Assembly: GCF_000285495.1 (NCBI RefSeq)
Contig: NZ_HE610976.1
Location: forward strand, 646,056-690,469
Direction of reading: 5' to 3'
DNA from: Oceanobacillus massiliensis str. N'diop
GTDB lineage: Bacteria; Bacillota; Bacilli; Bacillales; Amphibacillaceae
DNA length: 44,414 nucleotides
In this document: positions 37,393-44,414 of the stretch, in pieces
Layout of the letters: each line of letters begins with the position of its first letter
Position numbering within the stretch: position 1 is the stretch's first letter
Notes under the pieces: model-generated
Databases searched by the model: none
Told to the model about the DNA's origin: nothing
The model's input: the letters and a program-made list of their open reading frames with translations, nothing else
Position numbers and translations under genes: made by a program

Positions 37393-40300
37393 ATTTTTTC
37401 TTCCTTTTGACTTTTGCACTGAGGTCGTCAAAAAATGTGTAGATGACTGGCACAAAGAACAGGGTGAAGATACTTGAAACACTAAGGCCGAAGATGATTG
37501 TGACTGCAAGCGGCTGCTGCATTTCAGCCCCTTCTCCAAGTCCCATACCCAGTGGAATCATAGCCAAGACGGTAGTCAACGTTGTCATCAGGATGGGGCG
37601 CAGTCTGCTTCGTCCCGCTTCCGTGATGGCCTCGTACCGCTCTACCCCTCTATCACGCAGGATATTGATGTAATCCACCAGCACGATGGAGTTATTTACA
37701 ACAATTCCGGCGAGCATAATGAGCCCGATGAATCCAGGTATACTGATGGAAAGATTCGTAATAAACAATCCTCCGAGTACCCCAACGATACTTGTTGGCA
37801 GTGCAAACATAATAATGAATGGCTGCAGGAAGTTCTCAAATTGTACTGCCATAACGGCATAGACAAGGAAGATCGAGAAGATTAGCGCGATGGCAAGATC
37901 TGTAAAGGAATCGGCCATATCCTCTGCCTGGCCGCCAATAGTAATACTGTAACCTTCCGGAAGACTCATGGTATCGAGCTTCGCCTCTACATCCGCTGCA
38001 ACACTGGCAAGATCACGATCAATTATTTCACTCGTTACATTCATTTGTGGTTGTTGATTTTCCCTCAGTAATGATACAGGTCCTTGGATTTCTTCAAAGT
38101 CGGCAACTTGCTCAAGCGCGAGGCTCTCCCCTGTCGGCAGCTGTACTTTCATGTCTTCCATGTCATTGATGGTACTGCGCTCATCTACTGGATAGAGCAG
38201 GGTAACATCCATTTCCTGGCCATTTTCCCGATACTTTGTTGCTGTCTGGCCGGTAAACTGCAATTGAATTTGTCCGGAAATCTGCTCCTCTGTCAGGCCA
38301 TAGGTTGCTGCTTTCTCTTCGTCTATTGAAATAGTCATCTGCGGTATTCCTTCAGATGCTGCTGAGGTTGGGTTAAATACACCCTCCACGGATGAGATTT
38401 CCGTAACAATCTGATTGGATATTTCACGCAGTACTTCATGCTCTGGACCGTTAATCTGTATGGAAATGGGGTCTCCCATATTCATTCCACCATCGAGTGC
38501 GGTAGCCGTAATTTCTGCCCCGGCAATGTGCTGTAGTTCTTCATCCATTTCTTTAACGATTTCCTGTGTCGATCTTTCTCTGTCTGATGATGGTGTCAGC
38601 TGCACGGTATATGTCGCCTGATTACCGGAACCTCCAGTCAACCCGGTTCCCCCGATTGTTACATAGCTAATCTCGATGACATCATCATATTTATTTATTG
38701 TTTCACTTACTTGTTCTGCAATTCCTTCCGTATATTCCAGACTGCTGCCCGAAGCTGTTTCTATAACTATCTGTGCCTGCCCTTGGTCAGATGCCGGTAT
38801 TAGTTCAGCACCGATGAGCGGTATTAAACCAAGACTGCCAATGATTGCCAGCACTGTCACAAACACAGTGGTTTTACGAAATTTCAATACGCGTTTCAGT
38901 CCGCCTTTGTATTTATCCCGCAGCCAGTCGAGGAAACGGTCAAACCAATATCTCCGCCCATTGTTCTCAAATGTTTTGGAAAGAAGCTTTGACGAAAGCA
39001 TCGGTACGAGTGTTACTGCGACCACTAGGGATGCAATCAGCGAGAAGGATACGGCCAGGGCAAGTGGTGTGAATAGATCGGATGCCAAGCCTTCTACAAA
39101 TACAATCGGCAAAAACACAACCAGGCTTGTGGTTGTCGATGCAATTACCGCTGGCGCAAGTTCTGAGGCACCTTTTGTTGCTGATTCAAACAGATTATAG
39201 CCTTTTTTCCGATAGGAGTAGATGTTCTCCAGAATGACAATAGAGCTGTCCACCATCATCCCTATCCCCAGAGCAAGTCCTCCAAGTGTAAGCACATTTA
39301 GCGTCTGACCGGTAAAATAGATAAGAGCAAATGTGGAGATAAGTGCAATCGGAATGGATAGTCCGATCACAATGGTTGCACGAATGCTCTTCAAAAATAA
39401 AAGCAAAATGATAACGGCAATCGCTCCACCAATCAGGATATTGAATATGATGGAATCGATTGACACCTGAATGAATTCAGATGTATCAATAATCGTTTCC
39501 AGATTTACCTCTTCCGGTAAGTCTGCTGTCAACTCTTCCACACTTTCTTGAATATTCCCCGCGACTTCCACAGTGTTGGCGTCTGTCTGCTTCATAATCG
39601 ATAAGACAATCGATGGCTCTCCATTAACCAAGGTTGTGGAAGAAGAATCCTTAAAAGCCTCCCTGACATCCGCTATATCTTCAACAAGCAGTGTTGCTCC
39701 TGCTTCTGTTTGAATAATGGTCTCTCTGATATCGTCTAATGATTCGAATTCTCCCGTCACACGCAATTGGAGATCCTGATCGCCTTTTTCAACCGTACCA
39801 ACAGATGCAGAGCTATTGGTACTGCTGAGGGACTGCATAACTCCCTGGGCGGTGACACTATACTGCTTCATTTTGGCCTGGTCCAGCTCTACCTGTATCT
39901 CCCGAACCTTGCTTCCTTCCACAGTAACGGATGCCACTCCACCTTGACGTTCAAAATACGGTACAATTTGTTCATTGGCAATCTCGGTTAATACTTCCGG
40001 TTCATCCCCGGTTAAACCGAGATATACAACAGGCAATGCATCTGGGCTAAATCGCAAGATAGTCGGTTCGGCTGCTTGTTCAGGCAAGAAGTCTTTTACC
40101 TGATCCACTTTCTCCCGCACATCAAGTAGCGCCTGATCCAGATTTGTCCCGTTTTTGAACATCATCATAACGAGCGAGGATCCTGACTGTGATTGGGATT
40201 GTACGGTATCAATTCCTTCTACGGAGCTGACTGAGGATTCGATCGGACGACTGATTAAGTTCTCCACATCTTCCGGTGCTCCGTCCTGATAGTTTGTTGC

Positions 40301-40441
40301 GACGACGGCAATTGGCAGATCAATTTTTGGGAAAAGGTCTACCGCCAGACTTCTTACAGATACAACTCCTAGCGCTATGATGGCAAGAACAATCATGATG
40401 ACCCCAACTGGTCGTTTAACAGATGTGTTTACTAGCTTCAA
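37391..40441 (-). CDS. RND-family efflux transporter (AcrB/SwrC-like)
   Basis: 1016 residues. One N-terminal helix (RPVGVIMIVLAIIALGVVSV), a large extracellular loop, helices 2-6 (about 325-500) with GIGMMVDSSIVILENIYSY (motif MMVDSSIVILEN), a second loop and helices 8-12 ending VIYTFFDDLSAKVKRKKK. The proton-relay Asp in helix 4 is present as a single Asp (VDSS), as I recall for SwrC, where AcrB has two. TTG 40441 follows AAAGGGGA located in the end of the adaptor gene, only 3 bases downstream of its stop, so the pair is co-translated. Probably exports amphipathic compounds or lipopeptides. Confidence 0.92.
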   Translation of the reverse strand: MKLVNTSVKRPVGVIMIVLAIIALGVVSVRSLAVDLFPKIDLPIAVVATNYQDGAPEDVENLISRPIESSVSSVEGIDTVQSQSQSGSSLVMMMFKNGTNLDQALLDVREKVDQVKDFLPEQAAEPTILRFSPDALPVVYLGLTGDEPEVLTEIANEQIVPYFERQGGVASVTVEGSKVREIQVELDQAKMKQYSVTAQGVMQSLSSTNSSASVGTVEKGDQDLQLRVTGEFESLDDIRETIIQTEAGATLLVEDIADVREAFKDSSSTTLVNGEPSIVLSIMKQTDANTVEVAGNIQESVEELTADLPEEVNLETIIDTSEFIQVSIDSIIFNILIGGAIAVIILLLFLKSIRATIVIGLSIPIALISTFALIYFTGQTLNVLTLGGLALGIGMMVDSSIVILENIYSYRKKGYNLFESATKGASELAPAVIASTTTSLVVFLPIVFVEGLASDLFTPLALAVSFSLIASLVVAVTLVPMLSSKLLSKTFENNGRRYWFDRFLDWLRDKYKGGLKRVLKFRKTTVFVTVLAIIGSLGLIPLIGAELIPASDQGQAQIVIETASGSSLEYTEGIAEQVSETINKYDDVIEISYVTIGGTGLTGGSGNQATYTVQLTPSSDRERSTQEIVKEMDEELQHIAGAEITATALDGGMNMGDPISIQINGPEHEVLREISNQIVTEISSVEGVFNPTSAASEGIPQMTISIDEEKAATYGLTEEQISGQIQLQFTGQTATKYRENGQEMDVTLLYPVDERSTINDMEDMKVQLPTGESLALEQVADFEEIQGPVSLLRENQQPQMNVTSEIIDRDLASVAADVEAKLDTMSLPEGYSITIGGQAEDMADSFTDLAIALIFSIFLVYAVMAVQFENFLQPFIIMFALPTSIVGVLGGLFITNLSISIPGFIGLIMLAGIVVNNSIVLVDYINILRDRGVERYEAITEAGRSRLRPILMTTLTTVLAMIPLGMGLGEGAEMQQPLAVTIIFGLSVSSIFTLFFVPVIYTFFDDLSAKVKRKKK

Positions 40442-40444
40442 GAC

Positions 40445-41302
40445 TTATTCCCCTTTCGCTGCTGCATCTACTTTTTCACCATCAGATAGTGTAAGCTGAC
40501 CTGTAATGACAATAGGATCGCCAGCCTCGATGTCACCTTCGATTGCCGTTTGATCGGATTGTGTTTCAAGTACCTGCACTTCAACCTTTTGGGCAGTATT
40601 GTCGTTTACAACATAAACAAAGGACCGATCATCTTCTTGTACAACTGCTGTGGTCGGAACAAGAACCGCATCACTGATGGTTGTTTCCGGGATCTGCAGT
40701 TCCGAAATAAGTCCAGTCAGCATCTCTGATCCATCATTTTCTATTGTTGCTTCAATAGGATATAGGCCTGTATCATCCGGCATGGCGCTTACTTCCGTAA
40801 TAGTAGCTTCATATTCTTTTCCGCCTAGCAGCGATGTATAGTTATCGTCTACAGCTATAAGAGATAGTACGTTTGCAGTAACAGATAATTGCAGCTTCAT
40901 TGGGTTCATATCCGCAATCATTGCAAAAGGTTCCTCGTTTGTTGCCATCTCCCCTTCTGAAGCTTGCAGCTGGACGATTTCACCGCTCCTTGAAGCACGG
41001 ATATTCTGCTTGCCGGCTGCAGTAGAGATTGTTGCAATCAAGTCCTCTTCTTCTACCTCTTCACCATTTTCTATTTCAATCGAATCTACTTCTCCCGGTG
41101 CCTGCAGCATAACCGGTGTCATACTGCTAGGTGCTGTACGGCCATAAAGAACCTTTTCGATGACAAAATCTCCTTTCTCGGCTTCGGCCGTCTCGACTGG
41201 TACGACACGAGCTTCTTCCTCCTCATCCGCGTTATCCTCTGTACACGCAGCAAGCAGTCCTATCAGCAGTAATAATGTAATTCCCTGCAGTATCTTCTTC
41301 AC
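40445..41302 (-). CDS. RND efflux adaptor lipoprotein (MFP/HlyD family)
   Basis: 285 residues. Lipoprotein signal peptide with lipobox LLAAC (C20), so it is anchored outside the membrane next to the RND pump. After a short acidic linker come two half-lipoyl segments (LQAPGEVDSIEIENGEEV and IRASRSGEIVQLQASEGE; key motifs PGEVDSIEIENGE and SGEIVQL) joined almost directly. The long coiled-coil hairpin that contacts TolC in Gram-negative homologues is missing, as expected without an outer membrane. A beta-barrel and C-terminal domain follow (LVPTTAVVQEDDRSFVYVV). Start GTG 41302 is preceded by GGGGGGAA. First gene of the pair. Confidence 0.9.
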   Translation of the reverse strand: MKKILQGITLLLLIGLLAACTEDNADEEEEARVVPVETAEAEKGDFVIEKVLYGRTAPSSMTPVMLQAPGEVDSIEIENGEEVEEEDLIATISTAAGKQNIRASRSGEIVQLQASEGEMATNEEPFAMIADMNPMKLQLSVTANVLSLIAVDDNYTSLLGGKEYEATITEVSAMPDDTGLYPIEATIENDGSEMLTGLISELQIPETTISDAVLVPTTAVVQEDDRSFVYVVNDNTAQKVEVQVLETQSDQTAIEGDIEAGDPIVITGQLTLSDGEKVDAAAKGE

Positions 41303-41545
41303 AATCGCTTCCCCCCAAATACCTTTTGTATTTCGATTTCATATTGACTCTATGTACATTCAAAATGGTACTCCAATTATGTTGTCTAACCGATTTCGCT
41401 TTTTTAGTTTGCCCTGACATATGAAATCTGACCAGTTACTTCTAATACGATAGTTCGTTTTAAATGGTTTCATCTTTCTAGACGTTGGTTTCGTTTTTCT
41501 AGGCACTTTTACTTTTCTGAAGCTTTCTATCTTCTGGATTTATCG

Positions 41546-41589
41546 AAAAAAAGGTAACTCCAGACAGCGGGAAATTGCCTGTCGTTACC
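41546..41589 (-). terminator. Terminator after the comK-like gene
   Basis: Minus-strand hairpin GGTAAC-GACAG ... CTGTC-(4-base bulge)-GTTACC followed by seven T residues; it starts within the stop codon. Confidence 0.85.
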
Positions 41590-42064
41590 ATACACCAGTA
41601 CCGAACAGCATTCTTCTGTTGTAATGAACGATTACCTGGCTTGCCCTTTTGTATTGACTGTCAACGGTTTTTTCTGATGCATTCACTGTAACACCCGTTT
41701 CGTCATAAAATCCTATGTATGTTTGACTTCCCCTCTGTTCATAAAATTTTATATGATGAAATGCTAACCAAATACAATCCTTCTTTTTTATCGATGCTGT
41801 CGGGAACATGAATATCCCTCGAGCCGGGGCAATGGGGATGGGCAATTTAGAGGTTGAATTCAGGATGTTCTTTACTGCCGTTTTTCTTCCTTTGAGATCT
41901 GCTCCATGAAGTATACAGCTATTATCAATTATCTGTTCCGGCCAATGTATGGAAAGCTTCTCTTCACTTCCTTCCAGCACCTTCGTACGGTAGTAGGAAG
42001 AATCAGCAATCATTAATGCCTTTGTTTCTTTCGCAATAAGATAGAGTATTCCTATCATCTCCAT
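41585..42064 (-). CDS. ComK-family competence transcription factor-like protein
   Basis: 159 residues matching ComK in its core: IIDNSCILHGADLKGRKTAVKNI (motif NSC...G...GRK), LPIPIAPARGIFMFPTAS (motif P-I-x(9)-FPT) and CIWLAFHHIKFYEQ. B. subtilis ComK is about 190 residues; this one lacks the C-terminal extension that recruits MecA-ClpC, so its stability control may differ. It may be the ComK master regulator of DNA uptake or the second ComK paralogue of many bacilli. ATG 42064 has only a weak GGGAAA binding site. An extended -10 promoter lies upstream and a terminator directly downstream. Confidence 0.85.
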   Translation of the reverse strand: MEMIGILYLIAKETKALMIADSSYYRTKVLEGSEEKLSIHWPEQIIDNSCILHGADLKGRKTAVKNILNSTSKLPIPIAPARGIFMFPTASIKKKDCIWLAFHHIKFYEQRGSQTYIGFYDETGVTVNASEKTVDSQYKRASQVIVHYNRRMLFGTGVW

Positions 42065-42102
42065 TAAATAAAAAGTATTTCCCGCAAAACGTACATCTCC
42101 AT

Positions 42103-42111
42103 ATTATACCA
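42103..42111 (-). promoter_or_regulatory. Extended -10 promoter for the comK-like gene
   Basis: Minus-strand TGGTATAAT, perfect -10 with TGn, about 40 bases upstream of the ATG; the -35 region (TTAATG) is poor. I saw no convincing pair of AAAA-N5-TTTT ComK boxes. Confidence 0.55.
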
Positions 42112-42171
42112 ATTTACATGAATTTTCATTAAATTTACTTTGATTTGCAAATTTTCTCTTTATTGCGGTTT

Positions 42172-42197
42172 GTTTTTAATTCCTAAAGTCAGGGTAA
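42172..42197 (+). promoter_or_regulatory. Candidate sigma-B promoter
   Basis: GTTTTT, 14 bases, GGGTAA, close to the general-stress consensus GTTTAA-N(12-15)-GGGTAT, about 47 bases before the small gene at 42244. Confidence 0.55.
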
Positions 42198-42243
42198 AGT
42201 ATAAATATAGAATAATTTTCTAATCTCAAGGGAGGCATTACAA

Positions 42244-42375
42244 ATGGCTGAAAAGGAAAAAGATAAAAATATACAGCAGGATCAAAAAGATACGGAAAAA
42301 GGATCACAGCTGCAATCCAACGAAATGGAGAAAGCACAGGGAAATAAAAAGGAAACGAAGGATGAGGACGAATAA
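42244..42375 (+). CDS. 43-residue highly charged hydrophilic protein
   Basis: A short gene with a strong ribosome binding site (AAGGGAGG, 7-8 bases before ATG 42244). The product is rich in Lys, Glu, Gln and Asp (MAEKEKDKNIQQDQKDTEKG at the start, ending KDEDE), without Cys, Trp or aromatic residues, so it is likely intrinsically disordered. The composition recalls small stress or spore-associated hydrophilic proteins, but I recognise no family. The upstream sigma-B-like promoter supports a stress role. Confidence 0.78.
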   Translation: MAEKEKDKNIQQDQKDTEKGSQLQSNEMEKAQGNKKETKDEDE

Positions 42376-42745
42376 ATTTCCAACTGTAAGTAAGACTGGG
42401 ACCAAATATTTAAGTCAAAGTTAAGTCTGACCGCTGCAAAACAGGTCGAATTTTACCTTAGGGATGTTATCACGAACGATTGATGGTTGGTGTATTTACT
42501 ACGCTTGTTTGGTGATTTTGATTCCTGGCATGTGAATGTGGGTATGCTATTTCTAAATGGAGATAGCTTCCTGCTATTAAGCTGGTTGATTGAAGTGCAG
42601 AAGGTCGGCTTCCTGCGGGAACAGCACGATTAGGTTTGCAATCGAGTCATGGAACATTTTATCATTTCCGTTCAAAAAAATTAGTATTTCTTTTTTGAAA
42701 ATGGTTAAGCTAATTGCGATAGCGAACATCAAAAGGAGGAAAATT
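42376..42745. repeat. Noncoding gap with a degenerate Bacillaceae-type repeat
   Basis: About 370 bases without a gene. The stretch GTAAGACTGGGAC (from 42391) recurs at 43380, and GATTGAAGTGCAG...CTTCCTGCGGGAACAGCACG (42588-42630) resembles the dispersed intergenic repeats with CTCCTGCGGGAACAGCACGAG that I know from Bacillaceae genomes. It looks like an eroded copy. Confidence 0.5.
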
Positions 42746-43054
42746 ATGATGAAAAGTAAATTGCTCATAAAATTAGGTGCGCCTGTATTGGCAATATCCC
42801 TAATCGCAGCCTGTGGAACTGCCGATGAACAAGATCCAGCTAATGAACAAGATCCCACTAATGAACAAGACCCTGCCAACGAATCAGGTCCTACAGAAGA
42901 AGAAGCTCCATTAAATCAGGAAGACCAGATTCCTGATGAAGGAGACGGCACCGATGGCGGAGACATGGAAGACGGCGGCGCAATGGAAGAAGAAAACGGT
43001 ACAAATGGCGGGACAGAGGGAACGCCTAATGATGATTTAGAAGACCAAGAGTAA
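42746..43054 (+). CDS. Small acidic lipoprotein with EQDP repeats
   Basis: 102 residues. Lipoprotein signal peptide with lipobox LIAAC (C23), then a strongly acidic, low-complexity mature part: three EQDP-x-NE units (residues about 28-47) and Gly/Asp/Glu-rich sequence to the end. There is no globular domain, so it is probably a disordered surface-exposed tail. ATG 42746 (with a second ATG at 42749) follows AAAAGGAGG. Function unknown; the acidic composition fits a halotolerant surface. Confidence 0.85.
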   Translation: MMKSKLLIKLGAPVLAISLIAACGTADEQDPANEQDPTNEQDPANESGPTEEEAPLNQEDQIPDEGDGTDGGDMEDGGAMEEENGTNGGTEGTPNDDLEDQE

Positions 43055-43069
43055 ATGTTAAAAGACAAA

Positions 43070-43107
43070 AAAAGCAGAACAGCCCCATCAAGAGGTGTTC
43101 TGCTTTT
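43070..43107. terminator. Bidirectional terminator between the lipoprotein gene and yjfB
   Basis: 12-base stem AAAAGCAGAACA / TGTTCTGCTTTT between converging genes, A-rich to the left and TTTTG to the right. Confidence 0.85.
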
Positions 43108-43124
43108 GTATGAAAGTGAGAAAC

Positions 43125-43307
43125 CTATAATTTTATATCGATGCTATTTCCTAGTGTCGGGTGAGCTGCTGCCGGCTCCTGCAGCATTTCCAATAGTTGA
43201 AGACCTTGCTGCTCCGATACATCCATGACATTGTCCATTACGGCGAGACTTGCTTCCGAACGAACCTGACTGCTTGCCATAGCTACTGACATTGCGGCTA
43301 TATCCAT
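43125..43307 (-). CDS. yjfB: YjfB family protein (putative motility protein)
   Basis: 60 residues: MDIAAMSVAMASSQVRSEAS, then VMDNVMDVSEQQGLQLLEML, the pattern of the small YjfB family associated with motility. ATG 43307 follows GGGAGGGG; an upstream in-frame ATG (43322) overlaps that site and is rejected. The candidate sigma-D promoter upstream fits motility control. Function is not established in the family. Confidence 0.85.
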   Translation of the reverse strand: MDIAAMSVAMASSQVRSEASLAVMDNVMDVSEQQGLQLLEMLQEPAAAHPTLGNSIDIKL

Positions 43308-43351
43308 ATTATCCCCTCCCATATTTATCCACTTGTTAAGGACAGTATAAC

Positions 43352-43377
43352 ATATCGAATAAGATGCCCCGCATTTA
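43352..43377 (-). promoter_or_regulatory. Candidate sigma-D promoter for yjfB
   Basis: Minus-strand TAAA, 14 bases, TTCGATAT, against the flagellar consensus TAAA-N15-GCCGATAT; about 45 bases upstream of the start. Confidence 0.55.
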
Positions 43378-43598
43378 AAAGTAAGACTGGGACATTACAA
43401 AAAATCACCTATCTAAAGATGAACGATTTTATTAAAGAAAGCTAATTTTTGACGGTTGAGTGCTTAATATATATGATATAAACTCCTAAGTAACTGCTTC
43501 GTTGATTTCAGCTTCGGGAAGTCGCTTTCCTTGGACACAGCTTCAGCCTTCTCGCGGAAAATCATCGCTGTGGAGTTTTCAGAAGCTCTGCTTACATC
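43378..43598. repeat. Degenerate dispersed repeat
   Basis: Begins AAGTAAGACTGGGAC, shared with 42389-42402, and continues with GGGAAGTCGCTTTCC and CACAGCTTCAGCC (43516-43548), strongly reminiscent of a common Bacillaceae intergenic repeat that has GCTTTCCGCGGGCACGGC. It ends at the fabZ stop codon. Confidence 0.5.
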
Positions 43599-43599
43599 C

Positions 43600-44022
43600 T
43601 TATTTGATTGCAAACGTAATCTCTGCTTCACACGCAAGCTGACCATCTACTGTTGCGATACCCTTTCCTTTTCCGATTGGCCCCTTCATACGCAGAATCT
43701 CGACCTCTAATTTTAATTGATCTCCAGGCTTTACCTGGCGCTTGAAGCGGCATTTATCCACACCTGCAAGAAAGCCGATTTTCCCTTTGTTAGCTTCCAT
43801 ATCCAATACAGCAATTGCGCCAACCTGTGCAAGTGCTTCAAGAATCAATACGCCAGGCATTACCGGATATTCCGGAAAATGCCCTTGGAAAAATGGTTCG
43901 TTAATGGTTACATTCTTAATTCCCGCTACCCGCTTTCCTTCTTCCATTTCCGTTACCTTGTCCACCAATAAAAAGGGATAACGATGCGGTATAATCTCTT
44001 TAATCTGTTCAATTTCCAGCAT
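43600..44022 (-). CDS. fabZ: 3-hydroxyacyl-ACP dehydratase FabZ
   Basis: Dehydrates 3-hydroxyacyl-ACP in fatty acid elongation. 140 residues with [25 protein letters not shown] (catalytic H48) and LILEALAQ (catalytic E62), then [15 protein letters not shown] 44022 follows AAAGGAGA. Complete and typical; monocistronic here. Confidence 0.97.
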   Translation of the reverse strand: MLEIEQIKEIIPHRYPFLLVDKVTEMEEGKRVAGIKNVTINEPFFQGHFPEYPVMPGVLILEALAQVGAIAVLDMEANKGKIGFLAGVDKCRFKRQVKPGDQLKLEVEILRMKGPIGKGKGIATVDGQLACEAEITFAIK

Positions 44023-44150
44023 AGGTCTGTTCTCCTTTAGTCATTAAAATATTTAAATGGGCTATCTGATTCAAAAGCGGAACATGTTGCATGTTCCGCC
44101 TTATTTCCGGCGATCACGCTCTGGTTCCTTTCCATTATATCGAAAGAAAT

Positions 44151-44176
44151 GTTTCAGAAAAAGCAATATGAGGTAT
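44151..44176 (+). promoter_or_regulatory. Candidate sigma-B promoter
   Basis: GTTTCA, 14 bases, AGGTAT, five of six matches in each box to the general-stress consensus, about 70 bases before the membrane peptide gene. Confidence 0.5.
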
Positions 44177-44246
44177 TTATTAACCAAAAGGCAGTAATCA
44201 TTATTCATTGTTTCGCAATTATTTTGCAAGAAAAGGAGGCATTACG

Positions 44247-44393
44247 ATGCTCTGGACAATTTTAGTCATCTTGCTCGTTTTATGGGCACTTGGTTTCGCA
44301 TTTGAAGTTGGTGGAGGTATCATTCACCTGTTACTTGTAATTGCGGTGGTTATCTTAATTATTCGTCTTGTGACCGGCCGCAAAGTACCTTAA
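44247..44393 (+). CDS. Small lmo0937-family membrane protein
   Basis: 48 residues: a hydrophobic first segment (LWTILVILLVLWALGFAF), a short Gly-rich turn (EVGGGIIH) and a second hydrophobic segment ending in RLVTGRKVP. This matches the two-helix lmo0937-type peptides of bacilli and Listeria. ATG 44247 follows AAAAGGAGG; an in-frame extension upstream is not supported. Possible general-stress control through the promoter at 44151-44176. Confidence 0.85.
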   Translation: MLWTILVILLVLWALGFAFEVGGGIIHLLLVIAVVILIIRLVTGRKVP

Positions 44394-44414
44394 CAAACAA
44401 GATATATAAAAAAG

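Noticed and set aside
41317-41333. Inverted repeat AAATAC-N5-GTATTT before the RND adaptor gene as an operator
   Set aside because: Short and A/T-rich, no regulator gene adjacent, and no mapped promoter to relate it to.
42577-42879. Minus-strand open frame of 100 codons with SCSLVGS repeats
   Set aside because: Antisense to the EQDP repeats and signal peptide of the lipoprotein gene; the repeats are a by-product and there is no ribosome binding site.
1-44414. CRISPR arrays, tRNA or rRNA genes, transposases, phage genes
   Set aside because: No regularly spaced repeat array, no cloverleaf or rRNA-like sequence, and no transposase, integrase or phage protein among the coding regions.

Overview
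The window comes from a low-GC Gram-positive bacterium of the family Bacillaceae. The evidence is the wall teichoic acid (WTA) genes, a ComK-family protein, a YjfB-like protein, AGGAGG-type ribosome binding sites, frequent TTG/GTG starts and candidate sigma-B and sigma-D promoters. A halotolerant Oceanobacillus/Virgibacillus-like genus is my guess only. No rRNA, tRNA, CRISPR, prophage or insertion sequence is visible.

Positions 1-24.5 kb form a cell-envelope island. Its left part is strikingly AT-rich. It holds the teichoic acid exporter (tagG, tagH), a TagF polymerase, a frameshifted GT2 glycosyltransferase, gtaB, a second very long TagF-like protein, an O-antigen polymerase/ligase-like protein and an SH3-repeat glucosaminidase. 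Next come a frameshifted tagD, tagB, and a second glucosaminidase carrying three SLH domains. A tightly coupled run follows: tagA, a flippase, a DUF5693-type membrane protein, csaB, and a GH26-like glycoside hydrolase. SLH domains bind pyruvylated secondary wall polysaccharide and CsaB adds the pyruvate, so this half seems to build teichoic acid and a pyruvylated polysaccharide side by side, together with an enzyme anchored to the latter.

Positions 24.6-33.1 kb, all on the minus strand, hold a frameshifted TagO-like GlcNAc-1-phosphate transferase, a glycerophosphodiester phosphodiesterase, an acyltransferase-3 protein, a very large secreted subtilase and a second, intact TagO-like protein.

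Positions 33.3-44.4 kb are more ordinary chromosome: a duplicated proteolipid-like membrane protein, a split ThrE-type exporter (YjjP/YjjB), zwf, a small membrane protein, an RND pump with its lipoprotein adaptor, a ComK-family protein, small stress-type genes with candidate sigma-B promoters, an acidic lipoprotein, yjfB with a candidate sigma-D promoter, fabZ and a small membrane peptide.

Three genes (the GT2, tagD and the first tagO-like gene) each carry one reading-frame break, two of them in A/T homopolymers. Homopolymer sequencing error is the simplest explanation, but the tagD break also fits a -1 slip exactly. The SLH glucosaminidase appears to lack a normal start codon where its ribosome binding site and signal peptide predict one.
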